From: Alloactinosynnema sp. L-07
GTDB taxonomy: Bacteria > Actinomycetota > Actinomycetes > Mycobacteriales > Pseudonocardiaceae
DNA: 64,000 bases
Direction of reading: 5' to 3'
NCBI RefSeq assembly: GCF_900070365.1
Contig: NZ_LN850107.1
Location: 5,084,001-5,148,000 of the forward strand
The notes under the pieces are model-generated. The model was given only the letters and a program-made list of their open reading frames with translations. It was not told where the DNA came from and did not search any database. Both the position numbers and the translations under genes were made by a program. Below are positions 17,887-24,769 of the stretch, piece after piece. Every line of letters begins with the position of its first letter. Within the stretch, counting starts at the first letter, position 1.

Positions 17887-19056
17887 TCAGACCCCCGCTG
17901 CTGCGAGTTCGGCGGCCTTGTCGGCAGCGTTGTCCATAGTGTCCACCACGGTCACCAGCGGGTGGTTGGCCGCGGCCAGGATGGCGCGACCCTCCTCGAC
18001 GTTGTTGCCGTCGAGACGCACGACCAGCGGCTTGGTGGCCTCGTCGCCGAGGATGTCCAGCGCCGCGACGATGCCGTTGGCCACGGCGTCGCAGGCGGTG
18101 ATGCCGCCGAAGACGTTGACGAACACCGACTTGACGGCCGGGTCGCCCAGGATGATGTGCAGCCCGTTGGCCATGACCTCGGCCGACGCGCCGCCGCCGA
18201 TGTCGAGGAAGTTCGCGGGCTTGACGCCCTTGTGCTTCTCACCGGCGTAGGCAACGACGTCCAGGGTGGACATGACCAGCCCGGCGCCGTTGCCGATGAT
18301 GCCGACCTCGCCGTCGAGCTTGACGTAGTTGAGGTCCTTGGCCTTGGCCGCGGCCTCCAGCGGGTCCTCGGCCTCCTGGTCGACCAGGTCGGCGTGCGCG
18401 GGGTGGCGGAAGCCCGCGTTCTCGTCCAGGGTGACCTTGCCGTCGAGGGCGATGATCTTGTCCTGCGGGTCGCGGACCAGCGGGTTCACCTCGACCAGGG
18501 TGGCGTCCTCGGCGACGAAGGCCGCCCAGAGCTTCACGATGACCTCGGCGGCCTCGGCGGCCACGGGCGCGGGGATCTTCGCGGCCGCGACGATCTCCTG
18601 GGCCTTGGCCAGGTCGACGCCGTCGATGGCGCTCACCGGGATCTTGGCGAGGGCATCGGGGCGCTCGACGGCGAGCTGCTCGATGTCCATGCCGCCCTCG
18701 GCCGACGCCATCGCCAGGAAGGTGCGGTTGGCCCGGTCGAGCAGGAACGAGAAGTAGTACTCCTCGGCGATGTCGGACGCGACGGTCACGAGCACCTTGC
18801 GGGTGATGTGGCCCTTGATGTCGAGTCCGAGGATCGCTTCGGCCTTGACCTGCGCGTCAGCCGGGTCGTCGGCCAGCTTGACGCCGCCCGCCTTGCCGCG
18901 TCCACCGGTCTTGACCTGGGACTTGATGACGACGGTCTGGCCGAGCTGCTCCGCGATGGCGCGGGCTTCCTCGGGGGTGCTTGCCACGTCGCCCGGCAGG
19001 ACCGGGACCCCGTGGGCGGCGAAGAGATCCTTCGCCTGGTACTCGTACAGGTCCAC
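17887..19056 (-). CDS. sucC: Succinate-CoA ligase, beta subunit
   Basis: 389 residues with the ATP-grasp fold: [19 protein letters not shown] at the start, [16 protein letters not shown] for nucleotide binding, EVNPLV for metal binding, and NIFGGIT-like VNVFGGIT near the C-terminus. The GTG start has an AGGAG site 8 bp upstream. Two GTGA-N6-TCAC palindromes lie 93-138 bp upstream and suggest control by a CRP/GlxR-type regulator. Confidence 0.98.
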   Translation of the reverse strand: MDLYEYQAKDLFAAHGVPVLPGDVASTPEEARAIAEQLGQTVVIKSQVKTGGRGKAGGVKLADDPADAQVKAEAILGLDIKGHITRKVLVTVASDIAEEYYFSFLLDRANRTFLAMASAEGGMDIEQLAVERPDALAKIPVSAIDGVDLAKAQEIVAAAKIPAPVAAEAAEVIVKLWAAFVAEDATLVEVNPLVRDPQDKIIALDGKVTLDENAGFRHPAHADLVDQEAEDPLEAAAKAKDLNYVKLDGEVGIIGNGAGLVMSTLDVVAYAGEKHKGVKPANFLDIGGGASAEVMANGLHIILGDPAVKSVFVNVFGGITACDAVANGIVAALDILGDEATKPLVVRLDGNNVEEGRAILAAANHPLVTVVDTMDNAADKAAELAAAGV

Positions 19057-19136
19057 TCGACAGTCTCCTGACTACGGTGTCGACGACGATGCTGTCGGAC
19101 AGCGAGAAACCCTAGCGACCTGCGGATTGACCCGAC

Positions 19137-19194
19137 ACTTCACACCCGGTGAAGTCGGTCACCAGGATTGCTTTAAGCCCGTGAAGTCTGTCAC
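19137..19194 (-). promoter_or_regulatory. Two CRP/GlxR-type sites upstream of sucC
   Basis: GTGACCGACTTCAC (19162-19149) and GTGACAGACTTCAC (19194-19181) both fit GTGA-N6-TCAC, the core of the CRP/GlxR consensus, and sit 32 bp apart (about three helical turns). A further perfect dyad, ACTTCAC-ACCCG-GTGAAGT, at 19137-19155 overlaps the first. The far site overlaps the stop codon of the upstream gene. Confidence 0.65.
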
Positions 19195-19448
19195 TGGTAT
19201 CGCCCCGCCACCCACTCGATCACTTGGTCGTAGGTCAACACGGGGATGTCCTCGGCGTCGCGTTCGGCGAGACCGGCGACCACCGCACCCACGTTCGTGT
19301 CGACCGCGACGGCGTCGGCGTCCTCCTGCAGGGCGGTGCTGACGACCTGGTCCGGAGCGACGAAGATCACCTCGGCGCCCGCGTCGCGCAGTGCCCTCGC
19401 CACGGCGGGGATGTCGGCGGCGGAGTGGGCCAGGACGATCCGTTTCAC
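19191..19448 (-). CDS. Small protein resembling a cobalamin-binding domain fragment
   Basis: 85 residues from a GTG that overlaps the stop of the upstream membrane gene (GTGA). The stretch VARALRDAGAEVIF, then VVSTALQEDADAVAV, resembles the Rossmann core of B12-binding domains of methylmalonyl-CoA mutase. The cobalt-ligating DxHxxG motif is not present (the equivalent region reads AHSAADIPAV), and the length is less than a full domain. It is likely translationally coupled to the membrane protein. Function unknown; loss of B12 binding is inference. Confidence 0.75.
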   Translation of the reverse strand: MKRIVLAHSAADIPAVARALRDAGAEVIFVAPDQVVSTALQEDADAVAVDTNVGAVVAGLAERDAEDIPVLTYDQVIEWVAGRYQ

Positions 19449-21214
19449 CGGCGGTCCGGCGACGAGATCGCGGCGACCAGCGCGGACACCAGCAGGGCCG
19501 CGACACACGCCACCGACAGCCACAGGCCGGGACCGGGGGCTGAGGACGCGGCTCGGTCGGCGGTCAGCGGGTATTCGAGTGCGTGGACCGCGACGACCCC
19601 GGCCGCGCCGAGCAGTAACGCACCCGCGCGCGGCGGCCGGGACATCGCGGCGAGGACGACGGCGGCCAGGACGAGCAGCAGCCCGCAGAGCAGGCCCCAG
19701 GAGGTCAGCCGAAAGTGGTTCCACACGCCCGCCGCGACAAGGTCGGGGGCCTTGATCACCGGCAGGCCGAACGCGCCGACGGCGAACAGCGCCGACGCGG
19801 CGAGCGGGGCGGCGAGGCCGAGGTTGACCTGGCGCTGGGTCAGGTCGACGTCGTCACGTTCGAGCACACCGGCCAGCGCGGCGGCGGCGCCCGCGGCCAG
19901 CGCCAGAGCGACGGCGAGCACGGCGAACCAGACGCCTGGGCCGACGGCGATGTCTGGACTGACGGAAGTCGCGGTGAACGCCGCGTCGAGCGCGCCCGCG
20001 CCCGCGAGGGGAATGGCCAGCGTGGCGGCGGCGAAGGCGGGCCGGATCGCGGCGGCGGCCTTCGGGATGAGCATCGGGACGACGAACAGGAGAAGAAGGA
20101 CGGCGGCGGGAAGGAACAGCCGAGCCGAGTAGCTGGTCGGCGCTTCCAAGCCCGCGCCGACCCTGAGTTGGGTGGCGGTGCCCGCCGCGAAGGCGGCGAG
20201 GGCGGCACCGAGCCCGAGCAGCCCCGCGACGAAGTGGTGCCTGGTCGGCTCGGTGGCGTCGACCAGGGCGCTCGGGGCGGACCGCTGGATCTGCTCGCCG
20301 CGGTTGAGGAACCACACGATCGTGGTGAGCAGGGCCATCGCGACCAGCGCGACGACGGGACCGGGAGCCACCTCCAGGCGCGACACGCTCAGTCCGGAGG
20401 CGATCTGCGGGACTACTACGCCCGCCACGGCCGCGGTGGCGCCGAGCAGAACACCTCGGGCGACGGACGTGCGCGCCGAGCCGCCGCCGAACACCGCGGC
20501 GGTGACCGTGGCGGCGGCCAGGACGAGCACGCCGTAGCGAGCGAGCGCGGGCACCTCCAGGACGCTGCGGGCCAGCACATACGCGTCGGTCGAGCGGAAT
20601 GGCGCCAACAGCAGGCCGACCCCGGCCGCCAGCGCCGCGCCCAGCGCCAGGAGGAGCGAGGCGCCCCTTGCCGTGGTCGACCGGTCGTCGGAGTCGTCGT
20701 CGAACTCGGCGGCGTAGGGCGATCCGGGGACCGCGCCCGCCCGGCCCAGGGCCAACGCGCCCGCCACGGCGACGGCCGCGTGACCACCGAGCAGTAGCCA
20801 CAGCCCAGGCGCCGCGGCGAGCGGGGCCAGGCTGGTCGGCACCAGGAACTCCGGTCGCGAGGCCACCAGCGCGTCGACGGCCAGTTGCGCGTCGACCAGA
20901 GCCCGGCCAGGGGCCAAGAGGGCCGACCCGACCAGCACACCCGCGCCGGTGGCGGGCCTGCCCGCGACGATGAAGCCGGCTGAGATCAACGGCGGCAACA
21001 GAGCCAGGACCAGCAACAACACGCTCGCGTCGAACCCGGCGGCGGGCGCGGAGACGATCACGCCGCGCGCGGGTCCGACCACCAGCAGCGCGGCCCCGGC
21101 GACCGCGACGGCGATGGCCACCCGGAGCCTGCCGGGAACTTCGGACCAGCCGATCCGGTCGGCGGCAGGCAGTTCCTGGTCGATTGGGCTCGACGTGCCG
21201 GTCTGCGAAGTCAT
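19445..21214 (-). CDS. Large polytopic membrane protein of unknown function
   Basis: About 589 residues with some 14 hydrophobic segments, rich in Ala, Leu and Val, with a short acidic cytoplasmic loop (EFDDDSDD). ATG 21214 (MTSQTGTSSPIDQ) gives a hydrophilic N-terminus before the first segment; the frame is open to 21271. No catalytic motif was recognised. It lies between the M23 peptidase (divergent) and sucC, and is coupled to the small B12-domain-like gene. It could be a transporter or an envelope protein. Confidence 0.8.
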   Translation of the reverse strand: MTSQTGTSSPIDQELPAADRIGWSEVPGRLRVAIAVAVAGAALLVVGPARGVIVSAPAAGFDASVLLLVLALLPPLISAGFIVAGRPATGAGVLVGSALLAPGRALVDAQLAVDALVASRPEFLVPTSLAPLAAAPGLWLLLGGHAAVAVAGALALGRAGAVPGSPYAAEFDDDSDDRSTTARGASLLLALGAALAAGVGLLLAPFRSTDAYVLARSVLEVPALARYGVLVLAAATVTAAVFGGGSARTSVARGVLLGATAAVAGVVVPQIASGLSVSRLEVAPGPVVALVAMALLTTIVWFLNRGEQIQRSAPSALVDATEPTRHHFVAGLLGLGAALAAFAAGTATQLRVGAGLEAPTSYSARLFLPAAVLLLLFVVPMLIPKAAAAIRPAFAAATLAIPLAGAGALDAAFTATSVSPDIAVGPGVWFAVLAVALALAAGAAAALAGVLERDDVDLTQRQVNLGLAAPLAASALFAVGAFGLPVIKAPDLVAAGVWNHFRLTSWGLLCGLLLVLAAVVLAAMSRPPRAGALLLGAAGVVAVHALEYPLTADRAASSAPGPGLWLSVACVAALLVSALVAAISSPDRR

Positions 21215-21614
21215 CGCGGGCAACGCTAGCAAGCACTCCCCGTAGGTCCCCGGCGTCGAGTGAGTGTCCAAGCAACCGGTTTTCGTCCGATTGCCACCCG
21301 GACGGCCTATTGAAACGAGACGCAGATCACATTAGAAGGCGTGAGGTCGAGTTAACTTTGCGTAGTAACCGCTGGACAAGAACTTTCACGTCCCGCCACG
21401 GTTGGCAGACACGCATGACGGATGTTGCCCGCACCGGTATCTCCCCGTTACTGTCCCCGAGTCCGTTGTCACAGTCAGATCACGAAGGACACGGGGTAGG
21501 CAACCCGCTCCACGCCTCCCCAACCGGGATCCCCCGCCCGGTGTCCACGCCGATGAACGCTCGTCCCCCCGAGCGCGGTGTGTGGTCGGACTCCCCGAAG
21601 GCGGAAGGCTCGTC
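21215..21614 (+). promoter_or_regulatory. 400-bp intergenic leader of the M23 peptidase gene
   Basis: No gene is seen. The region must hold the divergent promoters. Near the peptidase start it can form ordered structure on the plus strand: GGACAC (from ~21488) with GTGTCC (~21542) as a closing stem, an AGGC/GCCT arm inside it, and a CGCTCG/CGAGCG hairpin near 21560-21580. Actinobacterial M23 and Rpf genes often carry long 5' leaders with a c-di-AMP riboswitch, but I could not match its conserved core here. Confidence 0.4.
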
Positions 21615-22430
21615 TTGTCTCGACATCGCAATACCGGCGGTGAACGCGAGTTCACCGCGCTCGATGAGGCGCTGGAACGCGCCGTTCCTCGAGTCCGTGG
21701 CGCTCACCGCATCGCGCCCCCGTCGTCCGTCCTGCGTGGCCGGGTCGTCGTCGCCGCTGTCGCGGTCGGCGCCTTCGCCGCCGCCGCCGCGGGCCAGACC
21801 CTGCAGTCCGCGGCCGGAGGTGGCACCGCCGCCGAGGACATCGCCCCCCTCGCGGGCTCCCGTGACGCGTCCGCCCACATGGGCATCGGTGGGGACACCA
21901 CCACCGCCCCGGAGCTGCTGGCGCTCACCAAGACCACCGATGGCACGCTCGAGGCCCAGAAGATGGTCACCTCCGAGCGCCTCACCCAGGCCCGCAACCA
22001 GCGCGCCGCCGATGAGGAGGCCAAGAAGGTCGAGGCCGCCCGCCCGAAGGTCGTCAAGCCCACCGACGGCGTGCTCACCTCCGGCTTCGGCGCCCGCTGG
22101 GGCACCACGCACTACGGCATCGACCTCGCCAACCGCATCGGCACCCCCATCGTCGCCACCGCGGACGGCGTCGTCGTCGAGGCGGGCACGGCCAGCGGCT
22201 TCGGCCTCTGGGTCCGCGTCCAGCACAGCGACGGCACCGTGACGGTGTACGGCCACGTGAACGACTACGTGGTGCGCGAAGGCCAGAAGGTCAAGGCGGG
22301 CCAGCTGATCGCCCACATGGGCAACCGCGGCCAGTCCACCGGCCCCCACCTGCACTTCGAGGTCTGGGACTCCCAGGGCCGCAAGCTGAACCCCATCTCC
22401 TGGCTGAACACCCGCGGCGTCCGCCTCTGA
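21615..22430 (+). CDS. M23 family metallopeptidase (LytM domain), membrane anchored
   Basis: 271 residues from a TTG at 21615 that has GGAAGG 6 bp upstream and gives the expected N-terminus LSRHRNTGGEREF. A membrane segment (VVVAAVAVGAFAAAAAG) is followed by a charged, possibly coiled helix (RLTQARNQRAADEEAKKVEA) and a complete LytM domain with HYGIDLA (Zn ligands His and Asp), YGHVNDYV and GPHLHFEVW (HxH). It is expected to cut peptidoglycan cross-bridges outside the membrane. Position matches Rv0950c. The longer frame back to 21402 would run through the structured leader. Confidence 0.9.
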   Translation: MSRHRNTGGEREFTALDEALERAVPRVRGAHRIAPPSSVLRGRVVVAAVAVGAFAAAAAGQTLQSAAGGGTAAEDIAPLAGSRDASAHMGIGGDTTTAPELLALTKTTDGTLEAQKMVTSERLTQARNQRAADEEAKKVEAARPKVVKPTDGVLTSGFGARWGTTHYGIDLANRIGTPIVATADGVVVEAGTASGFGLWVRVQHSDGTVTVYGHVNDYVVREGQKVKAGQLIAHMGNRGQSTGPHLHFEVWDSQGRKLNPISWLNTRGVRL

Positions 22431-22446
22431 TCTCCACCGGCTGGCG

Positions 22447-22746
22447 TCAGCGTTCGGCCATCAGACCACCCCCGTCGCGCCGCACGAAGTACGCCCCGGC
22501 GACCCGCCAGACCGCGCACATTCCCCGTCGCGGCCGAGGCAGGTGCACGCGCCCGCAACCGGCGCACCGCGCGCCGTCGGGATGATGAAGGCCAAGCACA
22601 CTGCGCCACGCCCCCGCGAGTCGGCGCAGTTCAAGACCCGCGATCCCCCTTTGCTCATCCGCCAGCTGATCGACGGCGTCGAGGTAACGACCGACCGCTT
22701 CGGCGAGGAGCCGGTGCAGCGTCTCATCCATTCTCGATTCCCCCAT
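22447..22746 (-). CDS. Small Cys-containing actinobacterial protein
   Basis: About 99 residues. The helical N-terminal half (DETLHRLLAEAVGRYLDAVD) precedes a C-terminal zinc-ribbon-like part with ARCAGCG and CAVWRVAGAYF. The pattern of helix, HHPD, CxxC and CxVWR is common in small actinobacterial proteins of unknown role. ATG 22731 with GGGGGAA 7 bp upstream is an alternative start. It follows the RloB remnant by 56 bp on the same strand, but is likely host core rather than part of the defence cassette. Confidence 0.7.
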   Translation of the reverse strand: MGESRMDETLHRLLAEAVGRYLDAVDQLADEQRGIAGLELRRLAGAWRSVLGLHHPDGARCAGCGRVHLPRPRRGMCAVWRVAGAYFVRRDGGGLMAER

Positions 22747-22802
22747 GTCCTCATGGACACAGTGAACCAAGAACCACCGACAATTTTCGAACAGAGGTTC
22801 GA

Positions 22803-23414
22803 TCAACGCCCAGAGGCGCGCAGCGCCCGCGCCACGAGCCAGACGTTGGTCGACGGGTTGGGGCCGACCGCATTCGCGACGCCGCACTCCGGCGCCGCGG
22901 CGATCGCGCGCCGCTCGGCCTCCTCATGTTTGGCGAACGGGAAGTCAGCGGGCACGTGCTTGTCCTACCCCCGCAGATGCCTACGCAGGGATCGGGTCAC
23001 TTCGGACTGCCGGACGTGCGCTCGATGGTCATCGAAGTGGAGCAGCAGCCAGTATTCGAAGCACGGGGTCGAGACGACCACACCGATACCCGCCCGAGCC
23101 GCGTACTCGACAGCGGACCGGAGCGAGGGGTGGTCGTCATGATCCACCACACACCAGACCGCGTCATAGCACTCGGCACCGTTCTTCCGGCGATCCCGAG
23201 CCCAGGCGATCTCAGCTTCCTTGACTATCTTGAGAGGATCGCAGCCAATCCCTTTGATGTCACAGGTCACGATGTCGACCGGAATGGCCCGCAGGTATTT
23301 CTTGAGTCCTCGAAAGTACTCCGGCTCGGTGTTCTCACCCTCGCAATAGACCAGAATCCGCTGCCGTGGTGTCCGTGTCGGCCTACCCCGCCGAAGGTCT
23401 CCGCGTGACGACAT
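22803..23414 (-). pseudogene. RloB-like (AbiLii-type) protein interrupted by an in-frame TAG
   Basis: The open part (22965-23414, 149 residues) carries the RloB features CEGENTEPEYF (24-34), the acidic Toprim-like VVDHDDH (89-95) and CFEYWLLLHF (118-127). It ends in LRG followed by TAG (22967-22965). Reading on in the same frame gives DKHVPADFPF and then VGPNPSTNVW, the normal C-terminus, to a TGA at 22805-22803. Total length, 203 codons, fits the family. The stop sits where homologues are expected to have Tyr of a GYDK motif, a single TAC-to-TAG change. The start codon overlaps the stop of the AAA15 ATPase gene (TGATG). It is either a nonsense pseudogene, a sequencing error, or a gene read through. 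Confidence 0.85.
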
Positions 23415-24709
23415 CAGGACGCATCACGCCGAAGGATCATCCGCCGAAGTTCGTCGATGTCGACATAGGGCACCGCGCCGTATCGGCCTTGCAAATAGGC
23501 GCGCTCAAAGTTCTCCCCCTTCCTCGACTTGAAGTCCGACAACGGAATTAATGAGGTGTCACCACTGGCACCCTTTTCAGTGAACCACACCTCATCGCGG
23601 CCAAGCAGCCCATCCGCGAGCAGATTTCCCAACAGCGAAACGTCATGCGATGTGAAGATCAACTGAGCGCCGGTCGCGTTGATTTCAGGATCCCTGAACA
23701 TCTGAATGATGGTGGCGCTCAACTTTGGGTGCAGAGAACTGTCAACCTCATCAATGAGCAGGACACGGCCAGTGATGACGCTCAGCAGAACAAACGCGGC
23801 CACTGACAGCCAGATCTGCGTGCCATCACTCTCGTCGGCGAAGTCGATCTCGACCGCGCTACCGAACGCCCCGGCGTGCAGAAGGTTGATCCTCTTCTGC
23901 ACCACTTGTCGGGCGCTCGCCTCCACGTGCGGATCAAACTCTCCGGGCCGCTCAGCGAGGAACCTACCGACCAACTCGGCCAGTTCACCTTTTCCCTCTA
24001 TCTCAACGGCGCCAACAATGCCGAGGTCTGCCATCTTCAGCCAGCCCATCGCCAAATCTGCGATCTCTGGCATACGAATTGCCGTCGCAGCTAGATGATC
24101 CCCCCCGGGGCCAACGCCGTTACGCAATAGCGACCTACCCAAGGCGCCGATCGCCCTACATAGCTCCGACAGCAGTGGATGACCGTTCGCTGCGGCTACA
24201 GATGCGAACAACGCATTGTTTCTGGTCAGGTCGGCGATCGTCGCGGTATGACCTCCAAGGGTCCTGCCAAACCGAAACTCCGAACCTGCTCTCTCGAAGA
24301 GCGTTCGGGTTCGGCCAGTCGGCCCATATTCATACAACCACTCACGCCGTACGCATTCATCGTCCAACTCGAAGCCGAAGGTGTAGCGCTTGCCGTTGAG
24401 CATCAAATCGATTTCAAAAAGCGAGGGCTTGTCTCGAAACTGCGGATCGAGTTTGAACGGCTGCCGCGGAACACCGCCATCTATCGGCCATCGCGCGAAG
24501 CTGTACAGGACAGCCTCGGCCATGAAGCCAACGGCATGGAGCACGTTGGACTTGCCGGAGGCGTTGGCCCCGTAGATGCCCGCCACACGCACGGTCTGCG
24601 GGATGGGACCTGTCGGCTTGGGGTCGCCCTTGCGCGGGACGGCGACCAGCGACAGCTCCTGTTCGTCCCTGATGGATCGGTGGTTGGCAACCCGAAACCG
24701 CAGCAACAT
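23414..24709 (-). CDS. AAA15-family ATPase, RloA/AbiLi-like defence partner
   Basis: 431 residues from ATG 24709 (MLLRFRVANHRSIRDEQ, the usual AAA15 start). Walker A GANASGKS is at 47-54, Walker B VLLIDEVD at ~316-323 with SLHP after it, and the SHD switch His at ~355, as in SMC/ABC-like ATPases. Adjacent RloB in a 1-bp overlapping pair matches the AbiL/RloAB type of abortive-infection defence, where the ATPase is thought to sense and the RloB Toprim-like subunit to act. Base composition is visibly more AT-rich than in flanking genes, supporting transfer. Walker motifs are intact, so loss of RloB would leave an orphan ATPase. Confidence 0.88.
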   Translation of the reverse strand: MLLRFRVANHRSIRDEQELSLVAVPRKGDPKPTGPIPQTVRVAGIYGANASGKSNVLHAVGFMAEAVLYSFARWPIDGGVPRQPFKLDPQFRDKPSLFEIDLMLNGKRYTFGFELDDECVRREWLYEYGPTGRTRTLFERAGSEFRFGRTLGGHTATIADLTRNNALFASVAAANGHPLLSELCRAIGALGRSLLRNGVGPGGDHLAATAIRMPEIADLAMGWLKMADLGIVGAVEIEGKGELAELVGRFLAERPGEFDPHVEASARQVVQKRINLLHAGAFGSAVEIDFADESDGTQIWLSVAAFVLLSVITGRVLLIDEVDSSLHPKLSATIIQMFRDPEINATGAQLIFTSHDVSLLGNLLADGLLGRDEVWFTEKGASGDTSLIPLSDFKSRKGENFERAYLQGRYGAVPYVDIDELRRMILRRDAS

Positions 24710-24769
24710 GCGTCCATCATGCCGCTTTGCACCACTTTGCGGCAAAATTTGCCCGAAAGCGTCTTGAAA

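Noticed and set aside
21480..21600. c-di-AMP (ydaO) riboswitch before the M23 gene
   Set aside because: Position is right for the family, but I could not find its conserved core; kept only as an unassigned structured leader.
22543..23142. 199-codon plus-strand ORF over the RloB region
   Set aside because: Antisense to the RloB frame, whose motifs are clear; the plus-strand product has none.
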